Source of the DNA: an uncultured Pelagibacteraceae bacterium
GTDB lineage: Bacteria; Pseudomonadota; Alphaproteobacteria; Pelagibacterales; Pelagibacteraceae
Assembly: GCA_902564785.1 (NCBI GenBank)
Contig: CACFCI010000005.1
Coordinates: 1-42,956 of the forward strand
Length of the DNA stretch: 42,956 nucleotides
Reading direction: 5' to 3'
Position 1 is the first letter of the stretch, and every line of letters starts with the position of its first letter. The notes under the pieces were generated by a model. That model saw only the letters and a program-made list of their open reading frames with translations. It did not search any database and had not been told where the DNA came from. The position numbers and the translations under genes are program-made. Shown piece by piece: positions 9,971 to 18,309 of the stretch.

Positions 9971-10939
9971 CTAAACTACTTCTGAAATAAGAGGTTTTTT
10001 ATTGAAAAAACAATAAATATTGTCAACAGCCATCATGCTCATAGCTAATCTTGTCTCGTGTGTTGCGCTTCCAATATGTGGTAAAACGAAACAGTTATCT
10101 AATTTTAAATATCTTTTGTCTAAATTTGGTTCATTGTTAAAAACATCTAAACCTGCTGCATAAATTTTTTTATTCTCGAGTGCTTCTATCAAAGCATCAT
10201 CATCAATCGTTGATCCTCTTGAAGTGTTTATAACCACAGCATGTTTGGGTAACAAACTAATTGTTGAAGAATTAAGAATATGTTTAGTCTCAGGGGTTGC
10301 GGGTGTGTGTATGCTAACAAAATCACATTCAGGTAACATATTTTTTATATCAGAAAAATATTTTGCTCCATCCTCTAAATTCTCAGATAATTTATTTCTA
10401 TTATAATAAATTATTTTCATCGCAAAAGCTTTAGCACATTTTGCAACCATTCTTCCTATGCGACCCATACCAATGATGCCTAAAGTTTTACCTGTCACAG
10501 AATTTCCAATCATAGTTTTAGGAATATCAGGTGGTGTATCTTTCCATTTATATGATCTTACCAAATTAAAACCCTCCACAGCTCTTCTTGAAGCTGCTAA
10601 AATCAATAAAATTGTAATTTCTGCAACAGACTCGTTCAGTACATTTGGTGTATTTGTTATTTTAATTTTTTTTTCTTTCGCAGACTTAATAGATATATTG
10701 TCATACCCAACTCCAACTTGAGAAATTATTTTAATTTTGTGATCTAATTTTTTGAAAAAATTATTTCCTAGATTATCCCAACCTGTAGATATCATCCCAT
10801 CAAAATTATTAGCTATTTTAATAAGTTTTTCATCTTTAATAGGTATGTCGCTAAGATTTAATTGCACATCAAATTTTTTTTTTAATTTTTCTTCAGCTAA
10901 ATCGGACAATTTTCTAGTAACTAATATTTTAGGCCTCAT
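9971..10939 (-). CDS. D-isomer-specific 2-hydroxyacid dehydrogenase (glyoxylate/hydroxypyruvate reductase-like); ORF extends to 11032 but start likely 10939
   Basis: MRPKILVTRKLSD start; VGVGYDNISIKSAKEKKIKITNTP, GKTLGIIGMGRIGRMVAKCAKAF, NTSRGSTIDDDALIEAL, LPHIGSATHETR. Confidence 0.9.
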   Translation of the reverse strand: MRPKILVTRKLSDLAEEKLKKKFDVQLNLSDIPIKDEKLIKIANNFDGMISTGWDNLGNNFFKKLDHKIKIISQVGVGYDNISIKSAKEKKIKITNTPNVLNESVAEITILLILAASRRAVEGFNLVRSYKWKDTPPDIPKTMIGNSVTGKTLGIIGMGRIGRMVAKCAKAFAMKIIYYNRNKLSENLEDGAKYFSDIKNMLPECDFVSIHTPATPETKHILNSSTISLLPKHAVVINTSRGSTIDDDALIEALENKKIYAAGLDVFNNEPNLDKRYLKLDNCFVLPHIGSATHETRLAMSMMAVDNIYCFFNKKPLISEVV

Positions 10940-10940
10940 A

Positions 10941-12725
10941 TTAGTGAGAATCTCTTGGTAAACCTTTGGTATGTGATACGTCCAAATATTTACCTCGAGA
11001 ATTAATGCATGCACCATCATCCAATTGACCAACGGTATTTCTAAATATTTCCTGCCAAGGAGTTTGATTATTTGGTTTAAATACTTTTTTGTTCTTTCTT
11101 CTTTTTTTAAATTCAGCTTGAGAAATCAATAAATCAACTCTTCTTTTATTTAAGTTTATTTTTATTTTGTCATAAGTTTTAACAATGCCTAAATCTCCAC
11201 CTACTGCAGATTCTGGTGAAACATGAAGTATTGATGGGCTCTCTGATGTTCCGCTCTGTCTTCCATCTCCAAGTGTTGGTAAATGTCTTATTCCTTTTTT
11301 TAATAATCTATCTGGTGGTTGCATGTTAACTACTTCAGCTGATCCTGGATAACCAACAGGTCCACAACCTCTAATAATTAATATCGAGTTTTCATCTATT
11401 TTTAACTTCTTATCATTAAGTCTTTTATGATAATCCTCAGGACCATCAAAAACTATAGCTTTACACTCAAATACATTAGGGTTTTTAGGATTTGATAAAT
11501 ATTGATCTTTAAATTCTTTACTGATTACTGATGTTTTCATGATAGCAGATGAAAAAAAATTACTTTTCATCACTAAAAAACCAGCTTTTTCAGTCAATGC
11601 ATTCTTGAATGTTTTAATTACTTTGCTGTCCACATCAACTTTCTTTCTTAAATTTTCACCTACAGTTTTTCCTGTAACTGTCTTTATATTTGTATGAATT
11701 TTTTTGTTTTTAATTAATTCTTTCATAACAGCAGGTATTGCTCCAGCTCTATGAAAACTCTCCATTAGGTATTCCCCTGCAGGTTGGCAATTCACTAATA
11801 AAGGAATGTTGTGACCAAGTTTTTGCCAATCAGAAAGATCAAATTTAATTCCCATATGTTTTGCAATAGCACTTAGATGAGCTGTACAGTTACTAGATCC
11901 ACCAATAGCACTTGCAACTACTACTGCGTTTTCAAAAGCTTTACGGGTCATAATTTTTGATGGGGTTAAATCTTCGTGAACCATTCCAACAATTCTTTTT
12001 CCTGTTTCATAAGAAGTTTGTTCTCTTTCTCTGTAAGGAGCGGGAATAACAGCACCTCCTGGTAAAGACATTCCTAATGCTTCTGCTACAGAGTTCATTG
12101 AGGAAGCTGTTCCCATTGTATTACAATGACCAGCACTTGGTGCTGAGGATGCAACCATATCCATAAATTCCTCGTATTTAATTTCTCCCTTGGCTAACAT
12201 TTTTCTTGCTTCCCAAACTACCATACCTGACCCAGCTAATTTTCCTTTGTAAACACCATCTAACATTGGACCACCTGATAAAACTATTGCAGGAATATTT
12301 ACCGTTGCAGCTGCCATCAAAGCAGCTGGGGTAGTTTTATCACATCCTGTTGTTAGGATAACTCCATCAATTGGGTATCCATACAAAACCTCAACTAATG
12401 ACAAGTAAGAAAGATTTCTATCTAACATTGCAGTTGGTCTTTTACCAGTTTCCTGAATTGGGTGAGTGGGAAATTCCATTGGTATACCGCCCGCTCTTCT
12501 AATTCCGTCTTTTATCCTTTTGCTCAAAGACATGAAATGCCTGTTACACGGAGAAAGATCACTTCCGGATTGAGCTATTCCAATAATTGGATTACCAGAT
12601 TGTAATTCTTTTCTAGTAAGACCATAATTTAAATATCTTTCCAGATATAATGCAGTCATGTCAGGGTTTTTAGGATTATTGAACCATTGTTGACTTCTGA
12701 AACTTTTTTTTCTTTTTTTAGGCAT
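10941..12725 (-). CDS. IlvD/Edd family dehydratase, probable aldonate/sugar acid dehydratase; start moved from 12806 to 12725
   Basis: MPKKRKKSFRSQQWFNNPKNPDMTALYLERYLNYG; GCDKTTPAALMAA, PSAGHCNTMGTASSMN, GGSSNCTAHLSAIA, GCGPVGYPGSAEV, LPTLGDGRQSGTSESPSILHVSPESA. Confidence 0.92.
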   Translation of the reverse strand: MPKKRKKSFRSQQWFNNPKNPDMTALYLERYLNYGLTRKELQSGNPIIGIAQSGSDLSPCNRHFMSLSKRIKDGIRRAGGIPMEFPTHPIQETGKRPTAMLDRNLSYLSLVEVLYGYPIDGVILTTGCDKTTPAALMAAATVNIPAIVLSGGPMLDGVYKGKLAGSGMVVWEARKMLAKGEIKYEEFMDMVASSAPSAGHCNTMGTASSMNSVAEALGMSLPGGAVIPAPYREREQTSYETGKRIVGMVHEDLTPSKIMTRKAFENAVVVASAIGGSSNCTAHLSAIAKHMGIKFDLSDWQKLGHNIPLLVNCQPAGEYLMESFHRAGAIPAVMKELIKNKKIHTNIKTVTGKTVGENLRKKVDVDSKVIKTFKNALTEKAGFLVMKSNFFSSAIMKTSVISKEFKDQYLSNPKNPNVFECKAIVFDGPEDYHKRLNDKKLKIDENSILIIRGCGPVGYPGSAEVVNMQPPDRLLKKGIRHLPTLGDGRQSGTSESPSILHVSPESAVGGDLGIVKTYDKIKINLNKRRVDLLISQAEFKKRRKNKKVFKPNNQTPWQEIFRNTVGQLDDGACINSRGKYLDVSHTKGLPRDSH

Positions 12726-12771
12726 AATTAAAATAATGGTTTGTTTAGATTTATAGTTATATAATAATTTT

Positions 12772-14277
12772 ATGAATAATCTAATAGTTTTAAATAAGAA
12801 TGACAATGTGGGCGTAAGCCAATTTATTATTCCTGAAAAAACTAAAATTGAAGGTCATGAAATTAGCACTATCGATCCAATACCTTTTGGGCATAAAGTT
12901 TGTTTAAAAACAATTAAAAAAGGTGATCCAATCATTAAATATGATCAAATTATTGGTTTTGCTTTAGATGATATTAAACCTGGACAACATGTACATTCAC
13001 ATAATTTAGAATTTAGAGAATTCAAAAGAGATTTTAAAGTTACAGATAAAAAACACATTATTGATGAGAAAGCAGATACTTTCTTTAATGGAATTTTAAG
13101 GGATAATGGACAGGTAGCCACTAGAAATTATATTGGAATTGTAAGTACTGTAAATTGTTCAGCAACTGTAACAAAAATGATAGTTGAAAAAATTAAGTAT
13201 TCTCACATTTTAAAAGATTACCCGAATATAAATGGCATAGTACCAATTACTCACTCGACAGGATGTGGAATGAATACTGAAAGTGAAGGAATGCAAATTT
13301 TTCAAAGAACTATAGATGGATTTAAAAATCATCCTAATTTTTCTCATGTTTTTGTTATAGGTTTAGGGTGTGAATGTGCGCAAGTCAGTTTATTTGATGA
13401 ATCTCTAAAGAAACATAACCGAATTCATTTTCTAACAATTCAAGATGAAGGTGGAACTAAAAAAATAGTAGATAAAGTATTTTCTCAAATTAAAAACTTA
13501 CTTTCTGAAGCTAACAGTGTGCAAAGAACTTCACAACCAGTGAGTCATCTAACTTTAGCTCTTCAATGTGGTGGTTCAGATGGATATTCGGGAATAACTG
13601 CAAATCCCGCATTAGGAGTTGCGGCAGATCTCCTGGTTAAAAAAGGCGGAAGTTCAATTTTATCTGAAACACCAGAGATTTATGGAGCTGAACATTTATT
13701 AATTAATAGAGCAAGGTCGCAAGAAACTGCTGATAAACTTATTAAAAGAATTGAATGGTGGAAACATTATACTTCAATAAATAATAGTTCCATGGACAAC
13801 AACCCTGCACCAGGTAATAAAAAAGGTGGCCTAACAACTATATTAGAAAAATCTTTAGGTGCTGTTGCAAAAGGAGGAAACTCTATACTCCAAGATGTAT
13901 TGCATTATGCTGAACCTTTAAAAAATAAAGGTTTTAATTTTATGGATTCTCCTGGTTATGATCCTGTATCTGTTACCGGTCAAGTTGCATCGGGTGCTAA
14001 TGTAATTTGTTTTACTACAGGACGTGGATCTTGCTTTGGTTGCAAACCAGTTCCAAGTTTGAAACTTTCAACAAACTCAGCGATGTTTGAAAGATTGACT
14101 GAAGATATGGATATTAATTGCGGGACAATTGCTGAAGGTAAAGAAAAAGTTGAAGAAGTTGGTCAAAAAATATTTGAATTAGTTATAAATACTGCTTCAG
14201 GAAATAGATCAAAAAGTGAAATCAACGGCTACGGTGATGAGGAGTTTAATCCTTGGCAAGTTGGCGTTGTAATGTAA
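12772..14277 (+). CDS. UxaA/GarD family dehydratase (altronate/galactarate dehydratase-like, full length)
   Basis: 501 aa; N-terminal SAF-like domain, then GYVRDNGQVATRNYIGIV-like ILRDNGQVATRNYIGIVSTVNCSATV, THSTGCGMN, LALQCGGSDGYSGITANPALG, SPGYDPVSVTGQVASGANVICFTTGRGSCFGCKPVPSLKLSTN. Confidence 0.93.
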   Translation: MNNLIVLNKNDNVGVSQFIIPEKTKIEGHEISTIDPIPFGHKVCLKTIKKGDPIIKYDQIIGFALDDIKPGQHVHSHNLEFREFKRDFKVTDKKHIIDEKADTFFNGILRDNGQVATRNYIGIVSTVNCSATVTKMIVEKIKYSHILKDYPNINGIVPITHSTGCGMNTESEGMQIFQRTIDGFKNHPNFSHVFVIGLGCECAQVSLFDESLKKHNRIHFLTIQDEGGTKKIVDKVFSQIKNLLSEANSVQRTSQPVSHLTLALQCGGSDGYSGITANPALGVAADLLVKKGGSSILSETPEIYGAEHLLINRARSQETADKLIKRIEWWKHYTSINNSSMDNNPAPGNKKGGLTTILEKSLGAVAKGGNSILQDVLHYAEPLKNKGFNFMDSPGYDPVSVTGQVASGANVICFTTGRGSCFGCKPVPSLKLSTNSAMFERLTEDMDINCGTIAEGKEKVEEVGQKIFELVINTASGNRSKSEINGYGDEEFNPWQVGVVM

Positions 14278-14289
14278 TTAATTTTTCCT

Positions 14290-15156
14290 GTGCCTCAACA
14301 AACTTCTTTAATTAATGTAATTTTATTAGCTGCCGGTGGTTTTTTTATGTTTGTTTGTATGGACTCTACAGCTAAATATCTTGGAACAGTAATGCCTGTG
14401 ACACAAGGTGTATGGGGAAGATTTTTCTTTCATCTTGTCTCTCTACTTATTTTTTTTCTCATTTTTAGACCAAAAGTAAATTTAAAAAAAAATTTTAAAA
14501 TTCAAATAATCAGATCTGTATTGATGGTTACTGCTACATTTTTTATGTTTCATTCATTGCAGAAATTCGACATGTTGGATATTTATGTTGTTTTTTTTAC
14601 AGCACCATTAATTGTTTCATTGTTATCTGCTTATTTTCTAAAAGATGTTTTGACTTATAAAGGTATAATTTTGATACTGTTAAGCTTTCTATCAATAATT
14701 TATTCGGTAGGTCCAAGCATGAAAATATTAAGTTTAGATTTAATATACCCCATGATACCTCCAATTTGTTGGGCCTTATATCAATTTTTTACGAAAGTCG
14801 TTTCTAATGACAATGAGCCATTTGCAGCAATTTTTTATACATCTATTTTAGGAGCAATTATTTTTACTATTTATATAATTTTTAATTGGGAGCCTTTAGA
14901 GAAAAATATTTACTGGTTATATTTAATATTGTTGGGTTTTGCTGGATTTGTAAGTCACTCTTTGATCGTCTACGCAATACAACTTTCTAACTTGTCATTT
15001 GTAACTAATTTTCAATACTCTCAATTAGTTTGGTCTACAATTATTAATTTTTTAATTTTTGGTGTACCTTTTGATTTTAATAAAATTGTCGGCGTTATAG
15101 GAATTATTATTTTTGGTATAATGTTCATAAGAACAGAAGGTAAAAAGAAAAGTTAA
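14290..15156 (+). CDS. EamA/DMT-superfamily permease (GTG start)
   Basis: 288 aa, about ten TM segments, drug/metabolite transporter pattern; GTG at 14290. Confidence 0.82.
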   Translation: MPQQTSLINVILLAAGGFFMFVCMDSTAKYLGTVMPVTQGVWGRFFFHLVSLLIFFLIFRPKVNLKKNFKIQIIRSVLMVTATFFMFHSLQKFDMLDIYVVFFTAPLIVSLLSAYFLKDVLTYKGIILILLSFLSIIYSVGPSMKILSLDLIYPMIPPICWALYQFFTKVVSNDNEPFAAIFYTSILGAIIFTIYIIFNWEPLEKNIYWLYLILLGFAGFVSHSLIVYAIQLSNLSFVTNFQYSQLVWSTIINFLIFGVPFDFNKIVGVIGIIIFGIMFIRTEGKKKS

Positions 15157-15170
15157 ATATTGGGGTTTAA

Positions 15171-16028
15171 ATGAAAAATATAGGTTTTATTGGTGTTGGA
15201 TATATGGGCTATGGGATAGCTAAAAATATTTTAAAGCATAAAAATAAACTTTTTGTAATTGCTAACAAGAATAGAAAACCAATTGATAAAATTATCAGTG
15301 ATGGAGCAGAAGAATTAAAATCATTTGAAGAATTTTCTAATAAAAATTTAGATGCGATGTTCATGTGTGTTACTAATACCCCCATTGCAAAATCTATATC
15401 AGAAAAGATTTCTAAAATTTTAGACAGTAAGACTTTAATTATTGATATCACTACTCACAATAAAACGGGCTCAATAGAAACAGAAGCAATATTCAATGCA
15501 AAAAAAATAAATTATGTCGAATGTCCTGTGATGGGTGGTCCTGTTCAAGCTGAAGAAGGTATTTTGGGAGGAATTGTTGGAGCATCAGATGAAAACTTTA
15601 AAATTGCTGAGCCATACTTTAATTTTTTCTGCAAAGAATATTTTCATTTTGGACCTGTTGGTATGGGTGCAAAATCAAAGCTTTTAAATAATTTTTTATC
15701 CCTTGGAAATGCCGCTTTAGTAAATCATTTAGCTAAGAGTGCTAAAGAAATGGGTTTAGACTTAAAAAAAGTATTTGATGTTGCAAAACTTGGTTCAGGA
15801 AACTCTGTGGCTTTAAATCGAGTTTTTGATAATCTATTAAAAGGAGATTTTACTGGCTTTAAATTTACCGCAAGTAATTCGGTAAAAGATTTAACTTATA
15901 TTCAAGATTTGTTAAAAGACTTTCCTGAAGCTGAAAAAGTTGTTGAAGTAAATAAAAATTATTTTCAAAAAGCTGTTGATGATGGTTACGGTGAAAATTT
16001 TATTAGTGAATTAATCAATAAAAAATAA
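15171..16028 (+). CDS. NAD-binding beta-hydroxyacid dehydrogenase (second GarR/3-HIBADH-like protein of the island)
   Basis: 285 aa; NIGFIGVGYMGYGIAKNILKH, ECPVMGGPVQAEEGILGGIVG, GPVGMGAKSKLLNNFLSLGNAAL. Confidence 0.85.
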   Translation: MKNIGFIGVGYMGYGIAKNILKHKNKLFVIANKNRKPIDKIISDGAEELKSFEEFSNKNLDAMFMCVTNTPIAKSISEKISKILDSKTLIIDITTHNKTGSIETEAIFNAKKINYVECPVMGGPVQAEEGILGGIVGASDENFKIAEPYFNFFCKEYFHFGPVGMGAKSKLLNNFLSLGNAALVNHLAKSAKEMGLDLKKVFDVAKLGSGNSVALNRVFDNLLKGDFTGFKFTASNSVKDLTYIQDLLKDFPEAEKVVEVNKNYFQKAVDDGYGENFISELINKK

Positions 16029-16132
16029 TTTCAAAAGACACTTAAGTTACCGGGAATCTACTAAACCACTAGGTTGTATTCAATAAATATATTTGCTCAA
16101 AATTAAAATAAATTAATTGAAATTGTATAAAT

Positions 16133-16138
16133 TATAAT
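16133..16138 (+). promoter_or_regulatory. Candidate -10 box for the downstream RNA
   Basis: Perfect TATAAT about 7-10 bp before the structured region; no good -35 recognised. Confidence 0.35.
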
Positions 16139-16144
16139 TACCTT

Positions 16145-16310
16145 TTTTTATAGAAGGAGGTTTATGTTAATACTTTCACCACCTGATACTTAGCTGAACA
16201 GCTTTATATTTCAAAAATATAACGAAAATAAATTCCTCTCGGGATTATAATGCCAAAGAGGCGATACAAGGGAGCTCTTTAGGTATACGCTTAAAGAGCG
16301 AACCCTTTTT
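16145..16310 (+). ncRNA. Candidate stand-alone structured RNA (~165 nt) with five consecutive hairpins
   Basis: H1 16155-16161/16178-16184 (AGGAGGT/ACCACCT, one A-A mismatch); H2 16192-16203 (AGCT-GAAC-AGCT); H3 16204-16211/16215-16222 (TTATATTT-CAA-AAATATAA); H4 16235-16239/16257-16261 (CCTCT/AGAGG); H5 terminator. No protein ORF of note and no downstream co-directional gene. Confidence 0.6.
16268..16310 (+). terminator. Rho-independent terminator
   Basis: AAGGG-A-GCTCTTTA...TAAAGAGC-GAA-CCCTT: 8-bp perfect upper stem (extendable by G-U and G-C), 5-bp lower stem, run of seven T at 16304-16310 partly in the stem. Confidence 0.82.
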
Positions 16311-16842
16311 AAAACGAATTTATAGATTTTAATATTTCTAATGGAAGTGGAGCTTCTGGGTATTTTTTTTGACACAACTTTTCATAGTTTTCACAAAAAC
16401 TCATGATTGTTTTTTGAACTTCTTTTTTTCCCCTATTTGAAAGATTAAGCTCTTTAATTAATTCACTGCAATTTTTTTCTAATTCTTTTATTTGTTCTCC
16501 TGAAAAAAATTCTCCTGTTTCTATTTCCCAATAAGTGTCTTCAAGCTCATCATCTCTTAAATCATTTAATTTTTTTTGTAATAACTTGATAATCTTATCC
16601 TCAGTTTCCTTATCTCTCATAGGAGAATTCCTAAGTTTTCCAAGACATTTATCTCTTAATCCATCAATGAAATGGAAATAAGGTTTACCCTCTGAAAAAT
16701 CTCTAAAATGATTTGTATTAAAATACTTATCTATAGCTTTTTCTGTTGAAATCTTTTCTTTACCCTTAATTATAGCTATTTGGACATAAACTTCTTGGCT
16801 AATATATTCTTCAATGTGATCTTTAACTTTTTTAGGTATCAT
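16309..16842 (-). CDS. Hypothetical protein, 177 aa, charged/helical
   Basis: Intact ORF, MIPKKVKDHIEEYISQEVYVQIAIIKGKEKIS...; no family recognised. Stop codon lies inside the T-run of the convergent terminator. Confidence 0.7.
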   Translation of the reverse strand: MIPKKVKDHIEEYISQEVYVQIAIIKGKEKISTEKAIDKYFNTNHFRDFSEGKPYFHFIDGLRDKCLGKLRNSPMRDKETEDKIIKLLQKKLNDLRDDELEDTYWEIETGEFFSGEQIKELEKNCSELIKELNLSNRGKKEVQKTIMSFCENYEKLCQKKYPEAPLPLEILKSINSF

Positions 16843-16857
16843 CTTTAATATTAGTAA

Positions 16858-17325
16858 CTAATGCTCTTCTCTGTAGTTAATATGACACGCCTTACAGTTG
16901 CTCCACATAAATTGTTTTAGAGTGCCTCTTATATCTTCGGCATCTTTAATAACAGATGTAAGTTTTATCATATCATTAGAAGCTTTTTGCATTAAAGCAT
17001 TGAAGTCTTCTTTTTCATCCCAAATAGTTAGTAAAGCTTCAGTATTAAAACCTTCTTGAGTATTTTCAGGAAATAAATCAATTAAAACTTTATAATTTTC
17101 ACTCATTTCTATCATTAATTTTTTTGCTTTTTCAAAGTCTCCTTTTGAAGAGAAAGCTTGAACCCTTTTAGCTGTACTATAGTTTTTACTAAAAAGTGCT
17201 TGTCTACTTTTAATAATATCTTCAACTGTTAACTCAGCATTACTGGATGAGACGAAAAATAGGCTTATAATTGAGAATAAAATTATTTTAATTTTTTTTT
17301 TTATATGATTAAATAAATCATGCAT
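16858..17325 (-). CDS. Cytochrome c'-like secreted c-type cytochrome
   Basis: 155 aa with signal peptide and C-terminal heme motif CKACH (NCKACHINYREEH), helical-bundle pattern. Confidence 0.85.
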   Translation of the reverse strand: MHDLFNHIKKKIKIILFSIISLFFVSSSNAELTVEDIIKSRQALFSKNYSTAKRVQAFSSKGDFEKAKKLMIEMSENYKVLIDLFPENTQEGFNTEALLTIWDEKEDFNALMQKASNDMIKLTSVIKDAEDIRGTLKQFMWSNCKACHINYREEH

Positions 17326-17847
17326 TTAACAAACACCTTAACAAAGTATGGCATTATATCAAAGGTGTTACATTGGCTCAGCGCAATTATTCTTTTAATA
17401 CAAATTCCTTTGGGTTTTTATTTAGTTAATTTGGATTTTGGTGATCAAAGAATAACCATTGAAGATATACACGTTACGTTAGGTTTAACTGTTTTTTATA
17501 TAATTATCATAAGGTTAATAAATAATATACTTAATCCAACTCCAAAATTAGATCCAAGTATTTTTAAAGGACAAAGATTTTTAGCAAAGATGAACCATGT
17601 GCTTTTATATATTGCTATTTTATCAATAACAATTTCAGGAATATTAAAAAAATTATTTAATGGGGAAACATTAACAATAATTTTTAGAGAAATCCAAATT
17701 AATGAAAATTTTGATTTAGCAGATCAGTTTTATGAAATTCATATTCTTTCAAACTATACTCTTATAGCATTAATATTAATTCATATAACTGCTGTGATTA
17801 TTCACAAACTATTTTTTGGAGACAATTTACTAAAAAGAATTTTTTAA
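17320..17847 (+). CDS. Cytochrome b561-family membrane protein
   Basis: 175 aa, four TM; KYGIISKVLHWLSAIILLIQIPLGFYL, DIHVTLGLTVF, EIHILSNYTLIALILIHITAVIIHKLF. Confidence 0.87.
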   Translation: MHLTNTLTKYGIISKVLHWLSAIILLIQIPLGFYLVNLDFGDQRITIEDIHVTLGLTVFYIIIIRLINNILNPTPKLDPSIFKGQRFLAKMNHVLLYIAILSITISGILKKLFNGETLTIIFREIQINENFDLADQFYEIHILSNYTLIALILIHITAVIIHKLFFGDNLLKRIF

Positions 17848-17849
17848 TA

Positions 17850-18287
17850 TTAATGACAAGCAATTCCAAATTTTTTCAATCTCCAGTAATTATAAGGCCA
17901 AGGAGTTAAAAAACCTATAATCAGCATTATCGGCACCACCCACCAAGTTAAAATTGCACCTCCAGTTAATACATAGTCAGTCAAGTTCATCATAATTTCC
18001 ATGCTAATCATTGAAATTAAACTCATTCCACAAGCGGTTTTGAATGCATTAACAAAATTAAAATTTTGTGTCATTAAAATTATTGTTTCTAAAATAATAC
18101 TTGTTATTAAGCCGTTGATTATGGCTAAAATCATTATTCCTAAAACAGGAAAAGGAATTTGAGTTAATTGAAAAAATAATATTGTTCCAAAGTCACCAAT
18201 TGCACAACCCAGTACACACCAAGCTGTATTTTTTGCGCTTCTTTTCCAAGTGTGTCTACAAGACCAATGAAATGTAGAGGTATTCAT
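17850..18287 (-). CDS. DUF4396 domain-containing membrane protein
   Basis: 145 aa; TFHWSCRHTWKRSAKNTAWCVLGCAIGDFGTILFFQ, SMEIMMNLTDYVLTGG pattern remembered from DUF4396 proteins. Confidence 0.72.
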   Translation of the reverse strand: MNTSTFHWSCRHTWKRSAKNTAWCVLGCAIGDFGTILFFQLTQIPFPVLGIMILAIINGLITSIILETIILMTQNFNFVNAFKTACGMSLISMISMEIMMNLTDYVLTGGAILTWWVVPIMLIIGFLTPWPYNYWRLKKFGIACH

Positions 18288-18309
18288 TATAATTTGATAT
18301 TAATGTTAA

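Noticed and set aside
10940-11032. N-terminal extension of the D-2-hydroxyacid dehydrogenase ORF
   Set aside because: Overlaps the IlvD gene end; MRPKILVTRKL at 10939 matches the family start.
12726-12806. N-terminal extension of the IlvD/Edd ORF (MSFLFKTIRLFIKLLYNYKSKQTIILI)
   Set aside because: Not typical of the family, overlaps the divergent UxaA gene start; internal MPKKRKKSFRSQQWF at 12725 is the plausible start.
15209-15451. 80-aa minus-strand ORF
   Set aside because: Antisense to the beta-hydroxyacid dehydrogenase, no supporting signal.
16029-16144. Possible tRNA fragment or att-like site (CCGGGAATCTACTAAACCACTAGGTTG)
   Set aside because: A small AACC-ACTA-GGTT hairpin only; no cloverleaf, T-loop or repeated copy found.
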